A stretch of 7,531 nt of DNA from Thermococci archaeon (GTDB lineage Archaea > Methanobacteriota_B > Thermococci > Thermococcales > Thermococcaceae), in NCBI GenBank assembly GCA_003663525.1, contig QMUF01000071.1, positions 1-7,531 of the forward strand, given 5' to 3'. The notes beneath the pieces were generated by a model. That model was given only the letters and a program-made list of their open reading frames with translations, made no database searches and was not told the origin of the DNA. Position numbers and translations under genes: made by a program. This document shows positions 1 through 6,613 of the stretch, one piece after another; within the stretch, counting starts at the first letter, position 1; every line of letters starts with the position of its first letter.

Positions 1-896
1 AGATTTCCTACGGCGAAAGTACCATCTACAGTGGTTTCAAAGAACTCATTGACAACTGGCCCTTTGGTTTTTGGATCTATTTTTGCCCCGATATTTTTGA
101 GTTTTCGTGAATATGGAATGAGGCCGACGGATAGTACTACAGTGTCACATGGATAAAATTTTTCTGTTCTAGGGATTGGCTGCCATTTTTCGTCGACTTT
201 TGCTAGTATTGCTCCTTCGACTCTTTCTTTTCCAATTACCTCTTTTACAATTGTGCGGGAACGGTAGGGGATTTTAAAATCCAGCACACACTGTTGCACG
301 TTTCTTGGTAATCCAGCAAAGCGTTCTTCTGGAAATACTATAAGAATGCTTTTCGCTCCCTCCAGATAGAGGTGTCTTGCTACGATCATTCCCACGTCTC
401 CGCCACCAACGATGAGAATATTTTTCCCCGGAAGGATTCCATAGAGATTGACAAGTCTTTGAACCATTCCGGCGGTATAAATCCCTGCAGGCCTTGTTCC
501 ACCGATTTTTATTTCGAATTGGTGCCTTTCTCTGCATCCCAAGGCGTATACTATAGCCTTTGCCTTAATTTTCTTTACTCCTTCTGGGCTTATAGTGAGT
601 ATTTCCTTTTTGTTTTTGTCAATTTTCATGTCCTTTACATAGGTGTTTAGGTGTGTCTCTATGTTGCTTGAGTGTACTTTTTGTATGAAAAATGCTGAAA
701 ATTCCGGGCCTGATAGTGTCTTTTTGAAAAGCTTGGTTCCAAATCCATCATGGATGCACTGATCCAAAATACCGCCAAGTTCCTCTTTTCTCTCTACGAG
801 GCCCACGGAATAACCTTTTTCCGCAAGCTTCGTAGCTGCTGCGAGCCCTGATGGTCCACCTCCAATAACAATAACATCATATTCATAGGTTTTCAT
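1..896 (-). CDS. NAD(P)/FAD-dependent oxidoreductase, partner of the GlpA-like protein (C-terminus cut by window edge)
   Basis: A soluble pyridine-nucleotide flavoprotein, inferred to pass electrons between NAD(P) and the neighbouring dehydrogenases. I translated 298 open codons from the ATG at 896 to the window edge with no stop. An FAD Rossmann motif (GGGPSG, residues 12-17) lies near the N-terminus. It is followed by the family block GGILDQCIHDGFG (41-53), then ALGCRER (118-124), TRPAGIYTAG (134-143) and a second Rossmann motif GGGDVG (164-169) for NAD(P)H. The open frame ends at TFAVGN, just where the second FAD-contact motif begins, so roughly the last quarter is missing. The remembered relatives are the COG0446 proteins encoded beside BFD-type GlpA in Thermotoga and clostridia. 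The start is well fixed: GAGGTGA lies 6 nt upstream and ATGA overlaps the stop of the preceding gene. The exact electron acceptor is not visible. Confidence 0.9.
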   Translation of the reverse strand, partial: MKTYEYDVIVIGGGPSGLAAATKLAEKGYSVGLVERKEELGGILDQCIHDGFGTKLFKKTLSGPEFSAFFIQKVHSSNIETHLNTYVKDMKIDKNKKEILTISPEGVKKIKAKAIVYALGCRERHQFEIKIGGTRPAGIYTAGMVQRLVNLYGILPGKNILIVGGGDVGMIVARHLYLEGAKSILIVFPEERFAGLPRNVQQCVLDFKIPYRSRTIVKEVIGKERVEGAILAKVDEKWQPIPRTEKFYPCDTVVLSVGLIPYSRKLKNIGAKIDPKTKGPVVNEFFETTVDGTFAVGN

Positions 897-2656
897 TGGT
901 TTTCACCTCTAACAGGCCCATTGAAGAGCTTGCCTCTCTCCTTTAGAACTTCTCGTAGAGGTACATTGAGTTCTCTTGCGAGAATTTCTGCTATCTTGAT
1001 GGTGCAGTAGCTTCCTTGGCACGTTCCCATTCCAGCCCTTGTCCTTCTTTTTATAGCATCCACTGTTTGAGCGCCTCGTTTAATGGCTTCAACAATTTCT
1101 GCCTCAGAAACCATCTCACAGGTACAGATAATGTTTCCCCACTTTGAATTCTCTTTAATCATTTTGTCGAGTTCTTCTACTGGCAGCTCTTCTGTTCGTG
1201 GTATTGGGCTTCTTTTTGGGTTGAATTGTGGCTTTTCTTTTAATTTTAGCCCCATTTTTCTGAGCTGTTCTATAGCATACTTGGCTATTGCCGGTGCGGA
1301 GGCAAGTCCCGGTGATTGTATCCCTGCCACATGGAGAAAGTTTTTCACCCATTTAGCGGGTCTTATTATAAAATCCTCCGTAAATGTTGGAGCTCTCACT
1401 CCTGCAAAATAGCGTATAAGCTGATCTTTTGGAAATTCTGGGATTATAGTGGAGTATTTCTCCAAAATGAACTCTATTTCTTCTCTTGTTACTGAAACAT
1501 CTTCTTTGTCTGGAACTTCAACTGCAGTTGGGCCCCACATCACGTTTCCATGAACAGTTGGATTTAATCCTCCTCCCTTGCTGGTTGGGTGTTGAGGATA
1601 CAAAAGCTCGGCGAGGCAGTGGTTAACTAACTGGCCAGTATCTTTATGGAACATCAGCTCCACGCCTTTTCTTGGGTGTATTGTGTATTCTCTCGCTCCA
1701 GCAAGCTCTGCTATCTCGTCTGCGTAAACTCCAGCCGCATTAACCACGTATTTGCACAAAAAAGTCCCTCTATCTGTTACAACACCCTTTATTGAGTTGC
1801 CCTCTTTTAAGAATCCGACAACCTCTGTTTTCAAGTGAATCTCGACTCCATTCTCTTTAGCATTCTCCGCAAGTGCTATTGCGACTTCGTAAGGATCTAC
1901 AATACCTGTGGAGGGTACATACACAGCTGCCACTGCCTCCTTGGTGACATAAGGCTCCATATCAAATATTGTTTTTCCACGGATGATTTTAATCCCTTTT
2001 ACGCCATTCCTTATCCCTTTAATCTTTACGAGCCATGGAAAGATGTATTTTAGAGTCAAGGTGTAGAGCGGCTCGGGTAGGTATTTCCTATATTTTTCAA
2101 GGGTTCTGGGGGTTATCAACCATAAACTCCCAACTCTCCTGAATTTGAAGCATAACTCGTTGGCCCACTTATCATAAAGTGCGTTTCCTCTAATGTTGAG
2201 CCTTCGCTTTAGGGTGTTCTTTGGAGGGGCCACTCCGGGATGTACTATGCCGTTGTTAGCCTTTGTGGCCCCAGCAGCAACATCAGGTGCTTTTTCTAAG
2301 AGTGCTATTTTCAAATCATAGCGGGAGAGCTCTCTTGCAATGCCGGTACCTGCAATTCCTCCCCCAATTATGACGACATCATATTCTCCGAGAATTTTTT
2401 CCTTGTTTTCCTTGAATATTCTCCTTCTGTGTTCTTCTTTTGCTTTAGTTTTCTCCTCTGGGAAGTCTTTCCACTTTATTTTGTTCACCACTCCTTCAAC
2501 CTCTTTGATTTTGCCAATTGAAAGGCCTATTTCTACCCATTCTTCATGTTTTTCCACTTCTCCATATAGAAAGACTATTTGGTCTTTTATTTCAAACGAC
2601 AAGTTATAGGGATATTTTTTCAATATTTTATTTACTTTGGATTCGAGTGAGACCAC
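893..2656 (-). CDS. GlpA-like FAD-dependent dehydrogenase with N-terminal BON-like and C-terminal BFD [2Fe-2S] domains
   Basis: A DAO-superfamily flavoprotein resembling anaerobic glycerol-3-phosphate dehydrogenase subunit A, predicted to oxidise a glycerol-phosphate or 2-hydroxyacid-like substrate. Residue numbers count from the upstream GTG at 2662 (589 aa). Residues about 7-64 look like a BON domain, with a strand pattern around LYGEVEKHEEW and a GVVNKI end. Residues 65-93 are a charged linker. The FAD motif GGGIAG is at 100-105, and GLNPTVHGNVMWGPTA (365-380) and GIQSPGLASAPAIA (447-460) are typical of the GlpA/LhgO type. The C-terminus has a BFD-type cluster motif: C513, C515, C548, C553 (CxC-x32-CxxxxC). 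No membrane segment is seen. GTG at 2662 overlaps the previous stop but is only 1 nt from GGAGG. GTG at 2656 is 7 nt away, so I prefer it (587 aa). Its stop overlaps the next start as ATGA. The fold is clear; the substrate could equally be glycerol-3-phosphate or 2-hydroxyglutarate. Confidence 0.88.
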   Translation of the reverse strand: MVSLESKVNKILKKYPYNLSFEIKDQIVFLYGEVEKHEEWVEIGLSIGKIKEVEGVVNKIKWKDFPEEKTKAKEEHRRRIFKENKEKILGEYDVVIIGGGIAGTGIARELSRYDLKIALLEKAPDVAAGATKANNGIVHPGVAPPKNTLKRRLNIRGNALYDKWANELCFKFRRVGSLWLITPRTLEKYRKYLPEPLYTLTLKYIFPWLVKIKGIRNGVKGIKIIRGKTIFDMEPYVTKEAVAAVYVPSTGIVDPYEVAIALAENAKENGVEIHLKTEVVGFLKEGNSIKGVVTDRGTFLCKYVVNAAGVYADEIAELAGAREYTIHPRKGVELMFHKDTGQLVNHCLAELLYPQHPTSKGGGLNPTVHGNVMWGPTAVEVPDKEDVSVTREEIEFILEKYSTIIPEFPKDQLIRYFAGVRAPTFTEDFIIRPAKWVKNFLHVAGIQSPGLASAPAIAKYAIEQLRKMGLKLKEKPQFNPKRSPIPRTEELPVEELDKMIKENSKWGNIICTCEMVSEAEIVEAIKRGAQTVDAIKRRTRAGMGTCQGSYCTIKIAEILARELNVPLREVLKERGKLFNGPVRGENQ

Positions 2657-2658
2657 AT

Positions 2659-3813
2659 TCACTCCTCCAGAACTTCGTATAGGAGTTCCACAATATCAAT
2701 GACCTTGCCACCGTTGGAGTTAAAGGCAAGCTTACATGTGGGGCATGCCGTCACTATGAGCTCGGCCTCCTCTTGAAGCTCCTTGAGGCGCTCCCTTGCT
2801 ATTTCATCCGCGAGCTTGGGCTTTAGGCGAGAAATGGCGCTCCCACCGTAACCACAGCAAAAAGTCTCTTTTCCTTTCCTCCGAGGTGCCTTAATCTCAA
2901 GTCCTTCTATCTTTGAAAGAATCTCTTCGAGAATTTCAGGTTCATTGAGCCCTATGGCCAGCTTACATGGATCATGGAAGGTTATAGTATCTTTGAGTTT
3001 CAGGTTTTTCAGTTTATTTAATTTTTCCTTGACGAATTCTGTGATGTGTAGAACCTTGGGCTTGATCTTCACCCCATATTCTGGGTAAATAACTTTGTAA
3101 GCGTATGCACAGGAGGGGCATGAAGTCACGACAACTTCCACTCCTGAGGAGTTTATTATCTCGGCCTGCTCTCGTGCTAGTTTCTTAAAGAGTTCGATGT
3201 TTCCGAGGTTGTAGGCCGGGATTCCACAGCACTTCTCGTTTATGGTAAATGCATTCTCTCCGAGAGCATTAAGAACTTTAAGGACTTTCTTTTCGAGTTC
3301 GGGATAGTTTTCCCTAAGGGTGCAACCCCTTAAGTACAGTACGTTTCCACTTTTTATCTCTTCTTGGAGTTGAGGCTCTCCATAGATGTATCCATAACGT
3401 TCAAGGTTCTCAAAGAGCTCTCTGAACTCTTTAAATACTACTCCCTTCTGAAGCGCAGTTTCTTTGACGGGCCTTATTAAATCAGCCACAGAGAATTCAA
3501 AGGGACACCATTCGCTGCATGCATTGCATGAAAGGCACATGTAAAGTGGTTCGAGGTTTTCTAAATTCAGCTCTAACTTGCCTTCTCTTATGAAGAACGC
3601 AGTTCTGGCTTTTCCCGTCGGGGATGTGGTCTCTTTTCCATCCACGATACTTATGGGACATGCATGGCGGCACATATTGGGGCAAAGGGCACACTTTATG
3701 AGGTCATCTGGCCCTTTAAGCTTCCCACTTATGAATCTAAAGATTAATGGTGCACTTCTCAGCAGCTCGATTCCTTTAATTTCATCTCTTAACCAGTCCC
3801 ACTTTCCGGGCAT
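2659..3813 (-). CDS. GlpC/GlcF/HdrD-type iron-sulfur protein with two [4Fe-4S] motifs and two CCG domains
   Basis: The electron-transfer subunit of a flavin dehydrogenase. Numbering is from the in-frame TTG at 3819 (386 aa); the ATG at 3813 (384 aa) is the likelier start. The first cluster motif is C43-x2-C46-x3-C50-x3-C54-P, with one more residue than usual between Cys 2 and 3. The second is the standard C95-x2-C98-x2-C101-x3-C105-P. Two cysteine-rich CCG domains follow, each complete: C166, C197-C198-G, C234-x2-C237; and C285, C321-C322-G, C359-x2-C362. In HdrB such motifs hold noncubane clusters. The length and domain order match GlpC and archaeal GlcF/HdrD-like proteins. No transmembrane helix is present, so it is probably a cytoplasmic bridge. 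The gene begins 2 nt after the FAD-oxidase stop (or overlaps it, if TTG is used) and overlaps the GlpA-like start region, which argues for a shared complex. The ribosome-binding site is weak, so translation is probably coupled. Confidence 0.9.
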   Translation of the reverse strand: MPGKWDWLRDEIKGIELLRSAPLIFRFISGKLKGPDDLIKCALCPNMCRHACPISIVDGKETTSPTGKARTAFFIREGKLELNLENLEPLYMCLSCNACSEWCPFEFSVADLIRPVKETALQKGVVFKEFRELFENLERYGYIYGEPQLQEEIKSGNVLYLRGCTLRENYPELEKKVLKVLNALGENAFTINEKCCGIPAYNLGNIELFKKLAREQAEIINSSGVEVVVTSCPSCAYAYKVIYPEYGVKIKPKVLHITEFVKEKLNKLKNLKLKDTITFHDPCKLAIGLNEPEILEEILSKIEGLEIKAPRRKGKETFCCGYGGSAISRLKPKLADEIARERLKELQEEAELIVTACPTCKLAFNSNGGKVIDIVELLYEVLEE

Positions 3814-3815
3814 TT

Positions 3816-5234
3816 TCAAACCCCCATATTTCCGGGATTCATGATTCTTTTTTCATCAAGGGCATCCTTTATTCTTCTGAGGACTTCAAAGGCGTTTCCA
3901 AGCTCTTCTTGGAGCCATTCCCTTCTCTGTCTCCCGATTCCGTGATGGTGACTTATTGCACCGCCCACACTTAGCGTGGCTCTCATCGCAGCATCCCAGA
4001 CTTTGTTGTAATATTTCGTTGGATCTCCTTTTGGGACACCTGCAAAGGTGAAGTAGAAACACACTCCTTGTGGGTAGAAGTGAGACGCATGAGCTGAGGC
4101 AAAAAGAGTTCCTTTTACAGAGCGTATGGCTTTAGAGACCTCGTTATATAATTGTGTTGCTTTACTCCAGTTAATTGAGACTTCGATGGTATCGAAAACT
4201 ACCCCCAATGGAGCGAACTCTGAGGCCTCTTTAACGTTAAACCTTGTCTTTAACCAGTGATCAACAGGGCCCTCCCCTATAGGTGTCCCTTTAAACTCCT
4301 CCTCTACTATCTTTTCTTCTGCCTCTACTGTTCTAGTGTCTCCTTCGAGTATCATAACTGTGGCTACCTTTCCGTATGCTTTCTCAAACTTATAAAAGTG
4401 CCTTTTAGTTTCTATGGTGTCGTATATTCTCACAACCGCTGGCTTGGCACCTCTCCTTAGTATTCTTCTTACTGAGTCTAGGGCATCATTAAGGTTCTCA
4501 GAGGCAAATGACAGGTTCACCCTCTTTTCTGGGTAGGGCCATATTTTAAGCCAGGCCTTTGTCACTATTCCAAGTGTTCCCTCACTTCCAATGAAGATTC
4601 TCTTTAAGTCAGGCCCGGTGGCACTTCTTGGGTGGGGTTTTAGCTCAATGCTCTCTCCCCAGGGGAGAACAACATCAAGACCTAGGACCATATCTTCTAT
4701 TCCACCATATTTTGTGGAGAACTGGCCGGTGGCTTTGGTTGCTATCCAACCGCCTACAGTTGATGGGTAGAGAGACTGTGGAAAGTGGCCCAGTGTGTAG
4801 CCTTTCTTATTTAGGTATTTTTCTAGGTAGTATCCATTAGTCCCGGCCTCTACTTCCACTAGAAGGTCTTCTTCGTGGAGCTTGATAGAGCGCATTCTTT
4901 TCAGATCTACGATTATTCCTCCCTTTTCTGGGATTGTTCCTCCTAAAACTCCGGAGCCCCCTCCATAGGCATAGATAGGAATGGAGCTTTCGTGTGCTAT
5001 CTTTACTACTTTCTCAACTTCTTCCTTGTTTTCAGGCCAAACTACAGCATCTGGTAGTGATGGTAGTTTTCCTTTGAGCATCCAGTGAAGGGTTATTGGC
5101 CAGTAATCTCTGCTATAAGTGAGAAGATCGACTTTTTTAGTGGATAGTCGCTCTCCCACAACTTGGCTCAAATGCGCTAGAACTTTTGATGAGAGTTTGT
5201 GATTATGTTTCATTACGATCTCAAAATCGGTCAA
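3816..5234 (-). CDS. FAD-linked oxidase, GlcD / alkyl-dihydroxyacetonephosphate synthase-like
   Basis: A 472-residue flavoprotein of the FAD_binding_4 / FAD-oxidase C (COG0277, VAO) type. The N-terminal FAD half has the PP-loop YGGGSGVLGG (90-99), PSTVGGWIATKATG (157-170) and GPDLKRIFIGSEGTLG (207-222). The C-terminal half follows eukaryotic alkyl-DHAP synthase (AGPS) from memory: R269 in VVRIYD, FDTIEVS (347-353), CFYF (392-395) with Y394 at the position of the AGPS catalytic Tyr, SHHHGIG (428-434), and an N-P-G ending near 467. GlcD, D-lactate and 2-hydroxyglutarate dehydrogenases share the fold, so an oxidoreductase of a 2-hydroxyacid or glycerol phosphate is most likely. The partner Fe-S gene starts within 2 nt of its stop. 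The start is TTG at 5234, with GAGGTGAT 3 nt upstream; the next ATG, at 5213, has no such site. No signal peptide or membrane segment is visible. The family is secure, the substrate is not. Confidence 0.88.
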   Translation of the reverse strand: MTDFEIVMKHNHKLSSKVLAHLSQVVGERLSTKKVDLLTYSRDYWPITLHWMLKGKLPSLPDAVVWPENKEEVEKVVKIAHESSIPIYAYGGGSGVLGGTIPEKGGIIVDLKRMRSIKLHEEDLLVEVEAGTNGYYLEKYLNKKGYTLGHFPQSLYPSTVGGWIATKATGQFSTKYGGIEDMVLGLDVVLPWGESIELKPHPRSATGPDLKRIFIGSEGTLGIVTKAWLKIWPYPEKRVNLSFASENLNDALDSVRRILRRGAKPAVVRIYDTIETKRHFYKFEKAYGKVATVMILEGDTRTVEAEEKIVEEEFKGTPIGEGPVDHWLKTRFNVKEASEFAPLGVVFDTIEVSINWSKATQLYNEVSKAIRSVKGTLFASAHASHFYPQGVCFYFTFAGVPKGDPTKYYNKVWDAAMRATLSVGGAISHHHGIGRQRREWLQEELGNAFEVLRRIKDALDEKRIMNPGNMGV

Positions 5235-5237
5235 AGT

Positions 5238-5245
5238 ATCACCTC
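5238..5245 (-). promoter_or_regulatory. Ribosome-binding site GAGGTGAT supporting a TTG start
   Basis: A long match to the archaeal anti-Shine-Dalgarno end, 3 nt before TTG at 5234. It is the reason to accept the TTG start of the FAD-linked oxidase over ATG at 5213. The spacing is slightly tight. Confidence 0.65.
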
Positions 5246-5270
5246 TAAGTGAAAGTTTATACTCTTGAAA

Positions 5271-5285
5271 TTAATAAAACTTTTT
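5271..5285 (-). promoter_or_regulatory. BRE/TATA promoter of the redox operon
   Basis: On the minus strand an A-rich BRE-like stretch (AAAAAG, 5285-5280) leads into the TATA-like box TTTTATTAA (5279-5271). Archaeal initiation about 25 nt downstream would fall near 5250. That gives a leader of roughly 15 nt that contains the GAGGTGAT ribosome-binding site, so geometry and sequence agree. No other promoter is needed for the three following genes, because they overlap or abut. A second GTTTTATT lies at 5318-5311, but it would start transcription further from the gene. Confidence 0.5.
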
Positions 5286-5320
5286 GAGGAGTTTAAAAGC
5301 AGTTAGGAGCAATAAAACCT

Positions 5321-5355
5321 ATCAAGGCCTGATGAAAGTTTGATCTTCTTGATCA
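5321..5355. promoter_or_regulatory. Two small dyads upstream of the redox-operon promoter (possible operator)
   Basis: Two perfect short inverted repeats with 5-nt spacers sit 7 nt apart: ATCA-AGGCC-TGAT (5321-5333) and TGATC-TTCTT-GATCA (5341-5355). Both are built on ATCA/TGAT half-sites and lie about 45-80 bp upstream of the TATA box, where an archaeal activator or regulator could bind. The arms are short enough that chance remains a real explanation. No regulator gene is in the window. Confidence 0.25.
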
Positions 5356-5380
5356 CATGTTCCAGTGAACGAGGTTTTCA

Positions 5381-5408
5381 GAGAAAATATAAGGGGAGGA
5401 ATAGGAAG
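5381..5408 (-). terminator. Pyrimidine-rich terminator candidate after the aminotransferase
   Basis: Shortly after the aminotransferase stop (TAA, 5416-5414) the transcript runs through a C/T-rich stretch ending in TTATATTTTCTC. Archaeal RNA polymerase can terminate at U-rich tracts without a hairpin. There is no uninterrupted run longer than four T, so the call is weak. The rest of the 5235-5413 gap holds the dyads, promoter and ribosome-binding site listed separately, and no plausible gene. Confidence 0.3.
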
Positions 5409-5413
5409 TTATT

Positions 5414-6583
5414 TTAAACGAGTTTCTTTTCTTTTAGCACTTTTTCCATTCTGTCCATGGCTTCTTCGAGTTTTTTGTATGCTGTAGCGTAGCTTATTCT
5501 CACATAACCCTCTCCAGCTTCTCCAAAAGCACTTCCGGGGACTAAAACCACTTTTGCTTCTTTTATCATTAACTCACTAAATTCTTTGCTCGTTAGTCCA
5601 GTATCTTTAATCCTCGGGAAGATGTAGAATGCTCCTTTGGGCTTAACTGTTGGAAGGCCCATTTCGTTGAGGCGCCTCCAAACAAGGTTCCTTCTCCGTT
5701 CGTACTCTCCGCGCATCTCTTCCACAGCTTTCCAGCTTCTTTCATCTTTTAGAGCCTTTGCAGCTGCGTATTGGATGAAAGTCACTGGGCAGGTTGAGTT
5801 GTACATCTGGAAGCGAACCATCTTTTCCACTACCCATTCTGGAGCCGTTAGGAAGCCTAAACGCCATCCAGTCATTGCGAAGGTCTTGGAGAAGCCATTC
5901 ATTGTTATCGTCCTCTCAAACATGCCATCTAAAGAAGCAATGCTGTAATTTTTAACACCATCATAGACAAAGTATTCATAAACTTCATCACTTAAAATCA
6001 TTAAATCATGCTCAACTGCAAAGTTTGCTATCTCTTCGAGGTCTTTTTTGGCTAAAACAGCACCGGTGGGATTGTTTGGCGTGTTTATAATGAGTGCTCT
6101 TGTCTTGGGGGTGACATGCTTTTCAAGTTCTTCTACAGTTAAGCGGAATTCGTTCTCTTCATATGTGGGGACTTCAACAGGTTTTCCTCCAGCTAAAACA
6201 ACTGCTGGGGCATAGCTAACAAACATTGGGGACGGTATGAGAACCTCTTCATTATCCTTGAGAAATGTTGCAAGCCCCATCAAGATTTGCTGGTTAGTGC
6301 CGACAGTTATCATTATCTGGGTTTTTGGATCTGCTTCAATCCCGTTGTCTCTTTTAAATTTCTCTGCGACTGCTTCTCTGAGTTCCAAAATTCCTACGTT
6401 TGGGCTATAGTGTGTTAGTCCCTTGTCAAGTGCTTCTTTTGCATATTCTTTTATATGTTCCGGTGTATCAAAGTCGGGTTCTCCAATCCCAAGTGAAATC
6501 AATCCTTCAATTCCTTGAGCAAGGTCAAAAAGCTTCCTTATTTCAGAAGGGTTCACCATGTCGAGTCTATCACTTAGGGCCAT
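5414..6583 (-). CDS. PLP-dependent class I aminotransferase, PH1371-like (aromatic / multi-substrate)
   Basis: Transfers an amino group between amino acids (probably aromatic, with broad range) and 2-oxoacids such as 2-oxoglutarate. It serves amino-acid catabolism or synthesis in the cytoplasm. Using ATG at 6583 the protein has 389 residues, the length I remember for P. horikoshii PH1371 (structure 1DJU), and its N-terminus MALSDRL matches that protein. Fold-type I landmarks are all present: N171 in NTPNNPTG (167-174), D199 and Y202 in SDEVY, the Schiff-base lysine K233 in NGFSKTFAMTGWRLG, and the carboxylate-binding R362 in VRISYA. The region GTNQQI (95-100) differs from the GANQAF I recall in PH1371, so substrate preference may differ. 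In-frame TTG, GTG and ATG at 6595, 6592 and 6589 would extend it by up to four residues, but the promoter position argues against them. It has its own promoter and is separate from the redox operon. Confidence 0.95.
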   Translation of the reverse strand: MALSDRLDMVNPSEIRKLFDLAQGIEGLISLGIGEPDFDTPEHIKEYAKEALDKGLTHYSPNVGILELREAVAEKFKRDNGIEADPKTQIMITVGTNQQILMGLATFLKDNEEVLIPSPMFVSYAPAVVLAGGKPVEVPTYEENEFRLTVEELEKHVTPKTRALIINTPNNPTGAVLAKKDLEEIANFAVEHDLMILSDEVYEYFVYDGVKNYSIASLDGMFERTITMNGFSKTFAMTGWRLGFLTAPEWVVEKMVRFQMYNSTCPVTFIQYAAAKALKDERSWKAVEEMRGEYERRRNLVWRRLNEMGLPTVKPKGAFYIFPRIKDTGLTSKEFSELMIKEAKVVLVPGSAFGEAGEGYVRISYATAYKKLEEAMDRMEKVLKEKKLV

Positions 6584-6587
6584 CAAC

Positions 6588-6593
6588 ATCACC
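6588..6593 (-). promoter_or_regulatory. Ribosome-binding site GGTGAT that decides the aminotransferase start
   Basis: GGTGAT lies 4 nt before ATG at 6583, matching the GGTGA(T) sites before two other genes here. A GGAG further upstream (6607-6604) would serve TTG at 6595, but the TATA box places transcription start near 6590-6593, leaving that GGAG outside the message. Confidence 0.55.
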
Positions 6594-6613
6594 AAGGGGA
6601 CTACTCCTTGATG

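Noticed and set aside
372..650. Plus-strand open frame of 92 codons
   Set aside because: It lies antisense to the NAD(P)/FAD oxidoreductase, whose frame is continuous with family motifs. It has low-complexity composition and no recognisable motif.
1083..1412. Plus-strand open frame of 109 codons
   Set aside because: It is the antisense shadow of the GlpA-like C-terminal region including the BFD motif, and no domain is recognised.
893..2662. Identity as the beta subunit of a dye-linked L-proline dehydrogenase, with the neighbouring NAD(P)/FAD protein as alpha
   Set aside because: Thermococcales have such complexes, but here the DAO-type protein carries a C-terminal BFD domain and GlpA-type motifs, and the operon includes FAD-oxidase and CCG subunits. 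Not absolutely excluded without alignment.
3816..5234. True alkyl-DHAP synthase for ether-lipid synthesis
   Set aside because: Archaeal ether lipids are built on glycerol-1-phosphate by prenyl transfer, and no acyl-DHAP substrate is expected. The Fe-S partner gene points to an oxidoreductase.
5273..5318. GTTTTATT repeated at 5318-5311 and 5280-5273, and AACTTTCA repeated at 5340-5333 and 5257-5250
   Set aside because: These are eight-base repeats in AT-rich promoter DNA, too short to separate from chance.
5235..5413. Small RNA, riboswitch or short gene in the largest gap
   Set aside because: No plausible coding frame with a ribosome-binding site and no stable long hairpin were seen. Only promoter-like elements and short dyads are visible.
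6593..6607. GGAG at 6607-6604 as the Shine-Dalgarno for a TTG start at 6595
   Set aside because: The TATA box places it upstream of the predicted transcript, and the family N-terminus begins at ATG 6583, which has its own GGTGAT.
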